Shown one piece after another: positions 53,146 to 62,299 of a DNA stretch of 64,000 bases. Every line of letters starts with the position of its first letter. Within the stretch, counting starts at the first letter, position 1. Source of the DNA: Bacillota bacterium (GTDB lineage Bacteria > Bacillota > SHA-98 > UBA4971). Both the position numbers and the translations under genes were made by a program. The DNA is taken from NCBI GenBank assembly GCA_024653485.1, contig JANLFY010000001.1:292160-356159 (forward strand). Reading direction: 5' to 3'. The notes under the pieces were generated by a model. The model had not been told where the DNA came from and did no database searches. It saw only the letters and a list, made by a program, of their open reading frames with translations.

Positions 53146-53499
53146 AGGCTCATCCCCCGATCTATCGTCTTGGCGCTCGCCACCGGTGCCGGGCGCCGTT
53201 CCTGCCGCCGGCCAACTCGCCGCGGCACACGTGAGGAAAGCGCCGACCAATGGCTGAGGCGATCATATCCATTATACTATACCTGATATGCGCTCGCTTG
53301 GGGCGGTCGTCATGCGCCTCTTCGGGGGTCACCGCTGCGGGAGCGAACCGGCTGCGTTCGCAGAGGTTCGGCGCGGTTCGCGGCGGTCCTGCGGGGTCTG
53401 GCGGGGATCAGTGAGAATGCACGGCGGGCCCTTCCGCGCCGGATAGGGCCCACTTCCAAGCCTGAGTCTGGCAGACCGAGACTATCACGCGCCGCGGGA
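53146..53499. other. Gap holding the DUF1614 promoter region
   Basis: About 350 bases on the minus strand between two genes. A perfect TATAAT (53276-53271 on minus) is flanked by the inverted repeat CATATC (53264-53269) and GATATG (53285-53290); no good -35 at 17 nt. The remainder (53300-53490) is GC-rich with short GGTTCG-type repeats and no supported ORF. Confidence 0.45.
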
Positions 53500-53820
53500 T
53501 CACACGATCTCAACACCCCAGTTGAGGCCGGAATTATTGTCCCAGTGGTCGGCGCCGTCCTTGAAACAGAAATTGAAGGTCTTGTCTCCGTCAATCGTCA
53601 CATCCGCTGACCATGTCAAGTCGTCGAGTCTGGTCATCGGAGTGAAGCGCGCGTTCTCCCAGTTGTCGCCGTACCCACAGTACAAGTAGACGGAATCGGC
53701 ACCTGACGATGAGAGCAGACCCCTGTACATTATCGTCCCTTTCTTCTTGCTGGCGAGAGGGACGGGGTCTACCGCTACCCTCCTATCGATGAATAGGTCT
53801 CGCATGGTTTTTCTGGGCAT
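53500..53820 (-). CDS. Stand-alone intracellular starch-binding module protein (CBM25-like), copy 2
   Basis: 106-residue protein, one CBM25-type domain with a 25-residue N-terminal leader and no signal peptide. It shares with copy 1 the pattern GLLSSSGADSVYLYCGYGDNWENARFTPMT, FNFCFKDGADHWDNNSGLNWGVEIV. WDNNxGxxW and the aromatic residues suggest alpha-glucan binding. ATG 53820 follows GAAGGTGGCAC. It is probably glycogen-associated. The two copies are only distantly similar outside the core. Confidence 0.82.
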   Translation of the reverse strand: MPRKTMRDLFIDRRVAVDPVPLASKKKGTIMYRGLLSSSGADSVYLYCGYGDNWENARFTPMTRLDDLTWSADVTIDGDKTFNFCFKDGADHWDNNSGLNWGVEIV

Positions 53821-54084
53821 GTGCCACCTTCACCCCTTCACGGCTGTTGATGTCAGTATTATTATCTTGTCTTTGTTCAGGTTTATGTGTCGCGCTCTCC
53901 GCCTTCACTGGAGGAGGGCCGTGAGATGGAGGCGCCTTGCCTGTCTCGCTCACCGAGGTGCCGTCGAAAGAGCCGCTTTGGGTGGAGGAGAAACGTGCAT
54001 GGAGGAGAAATCACTACCCATACTACACCGGGAACCTCGATAACGGTTTGAAGCCGGGAGGCGTCCGGCTGGGAGGGATCGCAA

Positions 54085-55050
54085 GTGGTTGTATCAGGCG
54101 GGGACCTTCGTCGAGCTGCGCACACAGCCGTCGCGCAGTGCATGGGGGTGGCTTCGGGGGAGACCGTGCTTGTCATCACAGATGATAAGCTGCGGGAGAT
54201 CGGTTTCGCCCTGTGGGAAGCTGCATGCTCTCTCGGGGCGGAGGCGATGCTCTTGGAGATGATCCCGAGGTCGAGAAACGGTGAAGAGCCGCCCGCTCCA
54301 GTGGCGGCCATCATGAAGACCGTGGATGTCGTGCTCGCCCCGACGAGCAAGTCCCTCTCGCATACCGCGGCGAGGCGCGAGGCATGTCAGGCGGGCGCGA
54401 GGATTGCGACGCTGCCTGGAATCACACGAGAGGCGATGGTGCGCACGCTTTGCGCGGACTACTCGTCTATCTCGGAGGTCAGCAGGAGAGTCGCCGATGT
54501 CCTGACCTCGGGGAAATCCGCGAGGGTGCTGAGCCCTTCGGGTACCGACCTCGTCCTGTCCCTCGAGGGAAGGGTGGGCCACCCCGACACCGGCATGTAC
54601 CGTCTTCCGGGCGACTTCGGGAACTTGCCTGCGGGAGAGGCGTACATCGCTCCCGTTGAGGGCTCCGCGGAGGGAGTCATCGTGGTGAATGGCGCAATGG
54701 CAGGAGTGGGCGTGCTCGAGGACCACATCACCATGAGAGTGGAGCATGGGTACGTCACCGAGATCTCGGGCGGACAGGGGGCCAAGGCGCTGGAGGAGGC
54801 CATAGCTCATCTTGGGAAGCCGGCCAGAAACATAGCCGAGCTTGGGGTCGGAACGAACGACCGGGCAGTCGTCACCGGCAAAGTGCTGGAGGACGAGAAG
54901 GTGCTGGGGACCGTCCACATCGCCATCGGAAACAACGTGAGCTTCGGAGGGACCGTCGACGTTCCCAGCCATCTCGATGGCATAATCCTTCAACCGACGC
55001 TGCTCGTGGACGGAGTTGCTGTAATAGAGGACGGTGTCCTGAAGGTGTGA
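54085..55050 (+). CDS. M29-like aminopeptidase (leucyl/AmpS type)
   Basis: 321-residue cytoplasmic metallopeptidase candidate. Metal-site elements typical of the M29 fold are LPAGEAYIAPVEGSAEGVIVVNGAM (Glu), AELGVGTND (Glu), GTVHIAIGNNVSFGGTV (His) and PSHLDGIILQPTLLVDG (His, Asp). It is shorter than AmpS/AmpT (about 370-410) because the N-terminal domain is reduced. GTG 54085 has GGGAGGG 7 nt upstream. The M3-type peptidase starts 17 nt after its stop, making a two-gene peptide-degrading unit. Confidence 0.85.
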   Translation: MVVSGGDLRRAAHTAVAQCMGVASGETVLVITDDKLREIGFALWEAACSLGAEAMLLEMIPRSRNGEEPPAPVAAIMKTVDVVLAPTSKSLSHTAARREACQAGARIATLPGITREAMVRTLCADYSSISEVSRRVADVLTSGKSARVLSPSGTDLVLSLEGRVGHPDTGMYRLPGDFGNLPAGEAYIAPVEGSAEGVIVVNGAMAGVGVLEDHITMRVEHGYVTEISGGQGAKALEEAIAHLGKPARNIAELGVGTNDRAVVTGKVLEDEKVLGTVHIAIGNNVSFGGTVDVPSHLDGIILQPTLLVDGVAVIEDGVLKV

Positions 55051-55067
55051 TTAAAGGGGGGGCCACG

Positions 55068-56612
55068 ATGGAGCTCGAGGAGTATCGGCTTCGCGCGGAG
55101 GCCTTCCTCCGCGATCTGAACGAGGAGCTTTATCTGAACGGTGCCGGCCTAAAGGCGTCGCTGGACACGTCGAGCATATATGAGCGGAATGCCGACCTGT
55201 TCGAAAAGTGTGAGGTGCTGGCAATCCTCGAGATGTTCAGGGGGGCGACGAAACCCTCGGTGCTTGGGCATATGTGTGCCTCTGGGACGCTCAGCGGCAC
55301 GGGAGCCGACGGCGAAGCTGGTTCAGAGTCATCCGCGCGATGCCTCGCGGGGTTTGCGTGCGACGGGTTCCTTGCAGCAGCCACCAGAGATATCACGGAT
55401 GCCATCGTCTCAGCCGAGACACTGGCCGTGGTGGAGTTCGAAGGAAGGGAGATCCCCTTTCGAAACTCCAAAGTCGTCCTGGCCAACGAGCCGAACGAAC
55501 GGGCAAGGGCGGCGCTCGAGGCGGAGCGACAGAGGGTCACGATAGCGAACAACCCCCGACGCGAGGAGCGCATGGAGACCTTCCACTCCCTCGTGCGCGA
55601 CCTCGGGTACACCGACTACAAGTCGTTCTGCGCCGACGTGGGCGGCATAGACCTCGACAGCCTAGGCCAGGCCATGCAGGACCTGCTGGACGAAACTGAG
55701 GCCGCGTACACGCGTGCCATGGAGAGGGCGGCCGGCTCAGTGCTTGGGATGCGCCTTAGAGACGTACGTCGCCACGACCTAGCTTTCCTGTTTCGGGGAG
55801 CGAGGTTCGACGAGATGTTCCGAGAAGAGAAGGTGGTCCCCACGCTCGAGGCCACCGTTGCCGGCATGGGGCTGTCAATCCGGAACCATCCGAACATTCA
55901 CATCGATTCCCAGGCGCGGGATAACAAGTCACCGCGAGCGTTCTGCGCGCCGCTGGACGTTCCCGGCAAGGTCATGCTCGTCATAATGCCCCACGGCGGC
56001 CACGACGACTACCACAGCATACTCCACGAGGCTGGCCATGCCTGGCACTACGGAAACGTGAGGCCCGATCTGCCGTTCGAGCACAGATGGCTGGGGGACG
56101 ACTCCGTCACCGAGGCGTACGCTTTCCTGTTCGAATACCTGGCGACCTGCGAGCGGTGGCTCGCCGAGAACACGGCGGGAACGCTCCTGGAGGAATACCG
56201 CGCGTTTGCGTTGCTTCACAAACTCTACATGGTGCGGAGGTATGCGGCCAAGCTTTTGTATGAGCTTCGCTTGCACGGTGGGAGCGATCTAGCCGAGATG
56301 CCACGGGAGTACGCGAGTATCCTTACGGATGCCTTGAAAGTGAGGTACCCTGAAAGCGATTACCTGACGGATGTGGATGACGGCTTCTACTCAGCCCGGT
56401 ACTTGAGGGCATGGGTGTTCGAGGCGCACTTGCGACACTTCCTGATGAAGCGTTTCGGAGAACGCTGGTACGCTTACGCCGAGACAGGCGCCGCCTTACG
56501 CGAGCTGTTTTCCGAAGGGCAGAGGCTTCCCGTCGATGCCCTTGCAGCAAGGCTCGGCATTGGAGCGGCCGATCCCGCGCCGCTCGTTGAGGAGATCCTT
56601 GATAGTTTGTAG
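55068..56612 (+). CDS. M3-like oligopeptidase (gluzincin metallopeptidase)
   Basis: 514-residue intracellular zinc peptidase with HEAGHAWHYG (HExxH, near residue 322) and the downstream Glu in DSVTEAYAFLFEYL. Helical throughout, as in M3/M32 peptidases that trim peptides in a closed channel. N-terminal LRAEAFLRDLNEELYLNGAGLKASLDTSSIYERNADLF. Also present: HGGHDDYHSILHEAGH. ATG 55068 follows a run of seven Gs; GTG 55047 is at the gene junction but less well placed. Subfamily is uncertain. Confidence 0.85.
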   Translation: MELEEYRLRAEAFLRDLNEELYLNGAGLKASLDTSSIYERNADLFEKCEVLAILEMFRGATKPSVLGHMCASGTLSGTGADGEAGSESSARCLAGFACDGFLAAATRDITDAIVSAETLAVVEFEGREIPFRNSKVVLANEPNERARAALEAERQRVTIANNPRREERMETFHSLVRDLGYTDYKSFCADVGGIDLDSLGQAMQDLLDETEAAYTRAMERAAGSVLGMRLRDVRRHDLAFLFRGARFDEMFREEKVVPTLEATVAGMGLSIRNHPNIHIDSQARDNKSPRAFCAPLDVPGKVMLVIMPHGGHDDYHSILHEAGHAWHYGNVRPDLPFEHRWLGDDSVTEAYAFLFEYLATCERWLAENTAGTLLEEYRAFALLHKLYMVRRYAAKLLYELRLHGGSDLAEMPREYASILTDALKVRYPESDYLTDVDDGFYSARYLRAWVFEAHLRHFLMKRFGERWYAYAETGAALRELFSEGQRLPVDALAARLGIGAADPAPLVEEILDSL

Positions 56613-56650
56613 GCGCGATGCGCAGACTTTGGGGTAGGACGGTGATACTC

Positions 56651-56866
56651 ATGGCATCGAAGTCGCCTTCAAGAGACCCGCGCGTCCCGAAGAAGAGCGT
56701 AAAGAAAGTCACCAAACGGGCTTTGGAGGTCGACGAGAAGGACTTCCTAGACATGCTCATGACTGAGGTCAACGAGGACGAGGCGGCGGAGGTGCTGGGC
56801 AAGACCCCAGAGGAGGCTCTGTGGGTGGGTCCGGAGGACGAGCCGGAGGGAAACGGGCACGAGTGA
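56651..56866 (+). CDS. Small charged protein of unknown function
   Basis: 71-residue protein: a basic N-terminal half (MASKSPSRDPRVPKKSVKKVTKRA) and an acidic C-terminal half (VDEKDFLDMLMTEVNEDEAAEVL...EEALWVGPEDEPEG). No family recognised. ATG 56651 is preceded by GGTGAT; the frame is open to 56618. It lies 38 nt after the M3 gene and likely shares its mRNA. Confidence 0.55.
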   Translation: MASKSPSRDPRVPKKSVKKVTKRALEVDEKDFLDMLMTEVNEDEAAEVLGKTPEEALWVGPEDEPEGNGHE

Positions 56867-56980
56867 GATGGCCGCTCATGCTTCGCGTTCCGTCGACATA
56901 ACCGTGTCTGCCGGGGAATATCCATACAGCGGGCGGCTGCGAGTTCTTGGCTACCTGCTGCCGCTCGGGGGCTGGAAGCA

Positions 56981-57436
56981 ATGGGCGACATCTCCCCTGG
57001 CCCTCTCGACGAGAGGGTAATGGACCTCCTCGGCAGGCGAGTCGCGACCGTGGTGGTCGCCACGGTGGATGAGTGCGGCGATCCTTGGACGACCCCGGTG
57101 AACGCCATCACGTCCGTGTCCAGGAACACCATCCGGATGGCGCTCGAGCGACGCAGCGCAGCTCTTGTACACCTAGAGCGCCGAAAGAGCGTCATGATAG
57201 CCGTGCTCGACGAGGGGGACATCGCCGTCGGGATCAAGGGTCAAGCTGTCGTAGTGAAGCCTTCCATGGAAGCGAATCCTCTCATGGCCATGGTCGAGGT
57301 CGAAGTGTGCGGCGTCAAGGATGACTCCTGGCCGGATCTGGTGGTGTGCCAAGGTGTCCGAACGCGGCCCAGGCACGAAAGCATCGCGTTTGCCTTCAAG
57401 AGGGTGCTGGCTGAGCTCAGGTCCCAGCCTATGTAG
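56981..57436 (+). CDS. Pyridoxamine 5'-phosphate oxidase-like FMN-binding protein
   Basis: 151-residue split-barrel protein of the PNPOx-like group: RVATVVVATVDECGDPWTTPVNAITSVSRNTIRMAL, then ALVHLERRKSVMIAVLDEGDIAVGIKGQAVVV and a C-terminal RTRPRHESIAFAFKRVLAEL. These small members bind FMN or F420 and are usually oxidoreductases of unknown substrate, not vitamin B6 enzymes. ATG 56981 follows GGAAGCA. A T-rich stretch is absent before the dnaE promoter. Confidence 0.82.
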   Translation: MGDISPGPLDERVMDLLGRRVATVVVATVDECGDPWTTPVNAITSVSRNTIRMALERRSAALVHLERRKSVMIAVLDEGDIAVGIKGQAVVVKPSMEANPLMAMVEVEVCGVKDDSWPDLVVCQGVRTRPRHESIAFAFKRVLAELRSQPM

Positions 57437-57531
57437 GAGTGAGGTCGCGGGCCCGACGCTCCAAGCGCCCCGTCACGCTGTGGATTTCCACGCGCTGCTC
57501 TCGAGTGTGTGCCACTCTCAAGAAGAGGAAC

Positions 57532-57559
57532 TTGCCCACGGGTCAAGAACTGATATAAT
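57532..57559 (+). promoter_or_regulatory. Vegetative promoter of the dnaE operon
   Basis: TTGCCC at 57532-57537, a 16-nt spacer and a perfect TATAAT at 57554-57559. Predicted start near 57566, so a ~125-nt leader precedes the dnaE GTG. Confidence 0.78.
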
Positions 57560-57571
57560 CTGTAGTACCTG

Positions 57572-57595
57572 AATGGCGGGTATATGCCCGCCATT
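57572..57595. promoter_or_regulatory. 24-bp palindrome just downstream of the dnaE promoter
   Basis: AATGGCGGG (57572-57580), centre TATATG, CCCGCCATT (57587-57595): a perfect 9-bp dyad, also nearly symmetric at its centre. It lies about +6 to +29 relative to the predicted start. It could be a repressor operator or a 5' RNA hairpin. Confidence 0.7.
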
Positions 57596-57691
57596 GGCGT
57601 CTACTATCATCCGCGGTCCTCCCCGTCGCAAGGCGAGGAGGCGGCGACAGCGGACGCATGGGCCGACGTATGGGCGAAAGGGGAGGGGCAC

Positions 57692-60600
57692 GTGGGGAGC
57701 TTCGCTCATCTGCACTTGCATACCCAGTACTCGCTCCTCGACGGGGCGTGCAAGCTGCCTGATCTCATGGCGAGGGCTCGTGAACTCGGACTTGGCGCTT
57801 TGGCCATGACCGATCACGGGGTCCTCTATGGGGCCATCGATTTCTACAAGACAGCAGAAAAGCATGGCATAAAGCCGATCATCGGGTGCGAGCTCTACGT
57901 AGCGAAGAGAACCCGGCACGATCGCACCCCTCACGTGGACGACGACCAGCACCACCTGGTGGTCTTGGCGAAGGACGAAACAGGCTATGGGAACATAGTG
58001 AAGCTCTCGAGCATCGGGTTCGTGGATGGGTTCTACTACAAGCCCAGGGTTGACATGGAAGCGCTGGACCGACACAGAGAGGGCATCATCGCGCTCTCGG
58101 CTTGCCTGGCTGGGGAGGTGCCCTCCCTGATCCTTCAGGGAAACTACGAGGCAGCCAAGCGCAAAGCCGCGGAATACCGGGAGATTTACGGACCCGACGG
58201 GTTCTACCTCGAACTCCAGAGCAACGGCATCCGTGAGCAAGACCTGGTGAACGCCGCGCTCATGGACATGGCTCGGGAGCTGCGAATCCCTCTCGTGGCG
58301 ACCAATGACGTCCACTACGTGCGGCGCGAGGACGCCCGGGTGCACGACGTGCTCCTGTGCATACAGACAGGAAAGACCGTCGACGACAAAGACCGCCTTC
58401 GGTTTCCTACGGATGAGTTCTATCTCAAGTCCGCACACGAGATGCAGGCGGCTTTCAGGCACGTGCCGGAGGCGCTCGAGAACGCGCTCATCATCGCGGA
58501 GCGCTGCAACTTCAAATTCGAATTCGGGAGGTCCGCGGTCCCGGTCTTCGAGGTCCCGGAGGGTCACACCCAGGAGAGTTTCCTGCGACATCTCTGCGCG
58601 GAAGGGTTGAAGAAGAGGTACGACGAGGTAACCGGCGACCTGACCGCCAGGCTCAACTACGAGCTGGATGTCATAGTGAAGATGGGGTACGCTGGGTACT
58701 TCCTCATCGTATGGGACTTCATAAGGTTCGCTCGGGAGAAGGGCATCTACGTCGGTCCGGGTCGCGGATCAGCGCCTGGGAGCCTGGTGTCCTACGCCCT
58801 CGGCATCACTGATATCGACCCCATCAAGTACGGTCTCATATTCGAGAGGTTCCTCAATCCTGAACGAGTCACCATGCCCGACATCGACGTGGACTTCTGC
58901 TTCGAGCGGCGCGGCGAGGTCATCGATTACGTCACCAGGAAGTACGGTGCCGACAGGGTTGCGCAGATCATAACTTTCGGCACCATGGCTGCCCGGGCGG
59001 CCATACGAGACGTTGGTCGCGTGCTCAATTTCCCGTACAATGAAGTGGACAGGATAGCCAAGATGGTCCCCATGGAGCCGGGCACGACCATAGACAAGGC
59101 TCTCGCGTCGTCACCGGAGCTGAAAGCGGCCTACGATCAGGACGAGAAGACGAAAAACCTCATCGACACCGCGAGGGCAGTCGAGGGCATGCCCAGGCAC
59201 GCTTCGGTCCATGCTGCGGGAGTTGTCATCTCCAAGGACCCGCTTGTGGAACACGTGCCACTGTATCGGACGAGCGACGACGCCATAACTACCCAGTTCG
59301 CCATGGAGGATCTCGAGCAGATCGGCGTCCTGAAGATGGATTTCCTCGGCCTGCGCACCCTCACTGTGATCGGAAAGGCTGTGGAGATCATAAGGCACAC
59401 GCGGGGAGAGGAAGTCGACATAGGCAAGATCCCGCTGGACGACCGGGAAGTGTATGAGGCCCTCAGGCAGGGTGACTCCTTAGGTGTGTTCCAGCTGGAG
59501 AGCAGCCTCTTCCAAGGACTGCTGAGAGAAGTCAGGCCCACGTGCTTTGAAGACATCATCGCCATACTCGCGCTCGGCCGACCCGGGCCGATGGGGCGCA
59601 TACAGGATTTCGCCCAGCAGAAGCACGGGGAGAAGCCCGTGGAGTATCCACACCCCGACCTGGAGCCTGTCTTGAAGGAAACCTACGGTAACATGCTCTA
59701 CCAGGAGCAGGTCATGATGGTCGCAAGCACGCTGGCGGGCTTCACCCTAGGGGAGGCCGACATACTTCGGCGCGCGATGGGCAAGAAGAAGCCTGAGGTC
59801 CTCGCAGCCCAACGCGAGAAGTTCATGGAGGGCGCGAGGAGGCGCGGTGTGGACGAGGAGACAGCCGCCCAGATCTTCGATCTCATGGAATTCTTCTCGG
59901 GATACGGGTTCAACAAGAGCCACAGCGCGGCCTACGCCATGATATCGTACAGGACGGCCTGGCTCAAAGTGCACTACCCCGTGGAGTTCATGACCGCTCT
60001 CCTCACGAGTGTGACCGGCGCGTCCGACAAGGTCGCTTTCTACGTGGACGCGTGCCGTCAGAAGGGGATCGAGGTATTACCACCCGACATCAACGAGAGC
60101 TTCGAGGACTTTACGGCGGTCGGGGGGAGGGTTCGCTTTGGTCTGGCGGCCGTCAAGAACGTGGGGAGGGGGGCCGTTCAGGCGATCATCGACGCCCGCA
60201 AGAGCGGCGGCAAGTTCAGGTCCCTGTCGGATTTCTGTGAGAGGGTCGATCTCAGAGAGGTCAACAAGAAGGCCATAGAGAGCTTGATACGCTGCGGCGC
60301 ATTTGACTCTACGGGCGCGAGTCGCGCGGCGCTCCTCCTGGTGCTCGACTCCACACACGATGCGGCTTCGGCTGGAAGAAGGGAACGGGAGAAGGGGCAG
60401 GCATCATTCTTCGATCTCTTCGATGAGAAGGGGGAATTCGCCTCTAGCGAGGTTCCTCTGCCCTCTGTTCCCGAATTCGGCGAGCGGGAAAGGCTTGCCA
60501 TGGAGAAGGAGCTTTTGGGGCTTTACGTGTCGGGCCATCCCTTGCAGGGCGTTGCCGCGAAGCTGCGGGAGCACGTGAGTGCCCAGGTAGCTACGCTCGC

Positions 60601-61087
60601 GGATCACCCGGACGGAGATGAGGTGTCCGTCGGTGGGATCATAACGGCATTCCGGAAAACAGTCACGAAAAGCACCGGGCAGCCTATGGCCTTCTTTACC
60701 CTGGAGGACTTGACTGGCTCGGTGGAGGTAGTGGTGTTCCCGCGGGTGTACGAAGAGTGCTTCAGGTTCATAGCGGAGGATGCCATCGTCTTAGTGCATG
60801 GCAGACTCGACATGAAGGAAGAAGGGGCGAAAATCCTGGCCAACGTGGTGTTGCCATTCTCCCAGGAAATCGTGGTAATCCCCCTCGACGGCGAGACGAC
60901 CACGAGGGGTGCCATGGAGAAGCTCAAGAGGAAGCTCACGAGCGGTGGCCGAGGCGGTGACATCCCCGTCTTCCTCCGTGTGTCGACTTCCGTAGGAACG
61001 GCCGTGGTCTCGACTTCCCCTCAGGTATGGGTGTCCGAGGGAACAAAGGTTGACCTGCACTTGGATGTCCCCGGCGCCAAGCAGTAA
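57692..61087 (+). CDS. dnaE: DNA polymerase III alpha subunit (DnaE1 type)
   Basis: 1131-residue replicative polymerase. N-terminal PHP domain begins FAHLHLHTQYSLLDGACKL and keeps the His/Asp metal residues (VALSACLAGE-type region; TNDVHYV). The palm has GPGRGSAPGSLVSYALGITDIDP and the catalytic Asp pair in MPDIDVDFCF. The C-terminal OB fold is VGGIITAFRKTVTKSTGQPMAFFTLEDLTGSVEVVVFP. GTG 57692 has GGGGAGGGG just upstream and begins at the family start. The frame is open to ATG 57584, but that codon lies inside the palindrome. It leads an operon with accD, accA and pfkA. Confidence 0.95.
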   Translation: MGSFAHLHLHTQYSLLDGACKLPDLMARARELGLGALAMTDHGVLYGAIDFYKTAEKHGIKPIIGCELYVAKRTRHDRTPHVDDDQHHLVVLAKDETGYGNIVKLSSIGFVDGFYYKPRVDMEALDRHREGIIALSACLAGEVPSLILQGNYEAAKRKAAEYREIYGPDGFYLELQSNGIREQDLVNAALMDMARELRIPLVATNDVHYVRREDARVHDVLLCIQTGKTVDDKDRLRFPTDEFYLKSAHEMQAAFRHVPEALENALIIAERCNFKFEFGRSAVPVFEVPEGHTQESFLRHLCAEGLKKRYDEVTGDLTARLNYELDVIVKMGYAGYFLIVWDFIRFAREKGIYVGPGRGSAPGSLVSYALGITDIDPIKYGLIFERFLNPERVTMPDIDVDFCFERRGEVIDYVTRKYGADRVAQIITFGTMAARAAIRDVGRVLNFPYNEVDRIAKMVPMEPGTTIDKALASSPELKAAYDQDEKTKNLIDTARAVEGMPRHASVHAAGVVISKDPLVEHVPLYRTSDDAITTQFAMEDLEQIGVLKMDFLGLRTLTVIGKAVEIIRHTRGEEVDIGKIPLDDREVYEALRQGDSLGVFQLESSLFQGLLREVRPTCFEDIIAILALGRPGPMGRIQDFAQQKHGEKPVEYPHPDLEPVLKETYGNMLYQEQVMMVASTLAGFTLGEADILRRAMGKKKPEVLAAQREKFMEGARRRGVDEETAAQIFDLMEFFSGYGFNKSHSAAYAMISYRTAWLKVHYPVEFMTALLTSVTGASDKVAFYVDACRQKGIEVLPPDINESFEDFTAVGGRVRFGLAAVKNVGRGAVQAIIDARKSGGKFRSLSDFCERVDLREVNKKAIESLIRCGAFDSTGASRAALLLVLDSTHDAASAGRREREKGQASFFDLFDEKGEFASSEVPLPSVPEFGERERLAMEKELLGLYVSGHPLQGVAAKLREHVSAQVATLADHPDGDEVSVGGIITAFRKTVTKSTGQPMAFFTLEDLTGSVEVVVFPRVYEECFRFIAEDAIVLVHGRLDMKEEGAKILANVVLPFSQEIVVIPLDGETTTRGAMEKLKRKLTSGGRGGDIPVFLRVSTSVGTAVVSTSPQVWVSEGTKVDLHLDVPGAKQ

Positions 61088-61225
61088 CCGGTGATGGGTC
61101 CGGGAGTCAGGAAGGAGCCAAACCGGAGTGCAGAAGGATATTCGGGCGCGAGCTAGAAAACAGCATAAACATGAGTGGACATACTACATCCAGCGTCTTC
61201 CTGCTTGCAGAGGAGGAAACAGCGA

Positions 61226-61426
61226 ATGTGGACGGTCGTGTACATCGCGCCAAACAGGCCAGTGGCCGAAATGATGAAGGAGATGCTCGAAAAAGAGGGG
61301 ATGCTGGTGATGCTGCGCCCGGCCGGCGTGCCCCACATGGGCAACTCCGCCAATGTGGAGGTGCTCGTGCCGGAGTCTGAGGCCGAGGACGCACAGGAGC
61401 TTCTTACCGCTGCATTTGGAAGGTAG
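61226..61426 (+). CDS. DUF2007-like small protein
   Basis: 66-residue protein MWTVVYIAPNRPVAEMMKEMLEKEGMLVMLRP...GNSANVEVLVPESEAEDAQELLTAAF, matching the ferredoxin-like fold of DUF2007 (putative signal-transducing) proteins: hydrophobic strand, helix, strand, and a Val-rich strand. ATG 61226 has AGGAGG 9 nt upstream. It is followed 6 nt later by accD. Its role is unknown; position suggests a link to fatty-acid synthesis. Confidence 0.8.
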   Translation: MWTVVYIAPNRPVAEMMKEMLEKEGMLVMLRPAGVPHMGNSANVEVLVPESEAEDAQELLTAAFGR

Positions 61427-61432
61427 AGAGAT

Positions 61433-62299
61433 ATGCCTGCGATCAAGGATCTGTTCAAAGGGAAACAGAAGTACGTGACAGTCAAGCCCACGAGCGTCCA
61501 GACCGAGCAACCCGAAGGCCTGTGGACCAAGTGTTCGCAGTGTGGACAGCTCACATACACCAGGGAGCTTGCACGAAACCTGCTCGTGTGCCACAAGTGT
61601 GGGTTCCATTTCAAGCTGACGGCTGCACAGAGGCTTGCCATCACGCTCGATGAGGGCAGTTTCACGGAGCTCGACTCGAATCTCGCGTCCGTGGACCCGA
61701 TAGAGTTTCCCGGTTACGCTTCCAAGCTCGAAAGGACCAGGCAGACCACAGGCCTCGAGGAGGCAGCCGTGACGGGCCAGGGGACGATAGGCGGCTACCC
61801 GGTCATGATAGGCGTGATGGACTTTTCGTTCATAGGGGCGAGCATGGGATCGGTCGTGGGGGAGAAAGTGGCGCGGCTCTTCGAAAGGGCAACGAGGCAA
61901 CGCATCCCCGTGGTGATGTTCAGCGCCTCCGGCGGCGCGAGAATGCAGGAAGGTGTGCTGTCGCTGATGCAGATGGCCAAGACTAGCGCTGCTTGCGCTC
62001 GCATGTCTGAGGCAGGCGTCCTCTACATCTCGGTGCTTACGAATCCCACGACCGCGGGGGTGCTCGCCAGCTTCGCGTCTCTCGGTGACATCGTGATCGC
62101 CGAGCCGGGTTCGCTCATAGGGTTCACGGGCCAGAGAGTGATCGAGGAGACCATAAGGCAGAAACTGCCGCCCGGTTTCCAGAGCGCTGAGTTCGTCCTC
62201 GAGCACGGCATGATAGACATGATCGTCCAACGGCGAGACATGAAGAAGACCCTCACTTCGCTGCTTGCGCTCCATGAGAGGAGGCATGAAGCGGGATGA
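61433..62299 (+). CDS. accD: Acetyl-CoA carboxylase carboxyltransferase subunit beta
   Basis: 288-residue carboxyltransferase beta subunit making malonyl-CoA. Zinc ribbon WTKCSQCGQLTYTRELARNLLVCHKCGFHF at residues ~24-54, then crotonase-fold core with GMDF-type strand, SASGGARMQEGVLSLMQMAK and GFTGQRVIEETIRQ. Ends in a start overlap (ATGA) with accA. ATG 61433 follows a GGAAGGTAGAGAG stretch. Confidence 0.95.
   Translation: MPAIKDLFKGKQKYVTVKPTSVQTEQPEGLWTKCSQCGQLTYTRELARNLLVCHKCGFHFKLTAAQRLAITLDEGSFTELDSNLASVDPIEFPGYASKLERTRQTTGLEEAAVTGQGTIGGYPVMIGVMDFSFIGASMGSVVGEKVARLFERATRQRIPVVMFSASGGARMQEGVLSLMQMAKTSAACARMSEAGVLYISVLTNPTTAGVLASFASLGDIVIAEPGSLIGFTGQRVIEETIRQKLPPGFQSAEFVLEHGMIDMIVQRRDMKKTLTSLLALHERRHEAG

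Noticed and set aside
56868-57020. 50-codon frame between the small charged protein and the PNPOx-like gene
   Set aside because: It starts 2 nt after a stop but lacks a well-spaced ribosome site and runs 40 nt into the next gene; no family resemblance.
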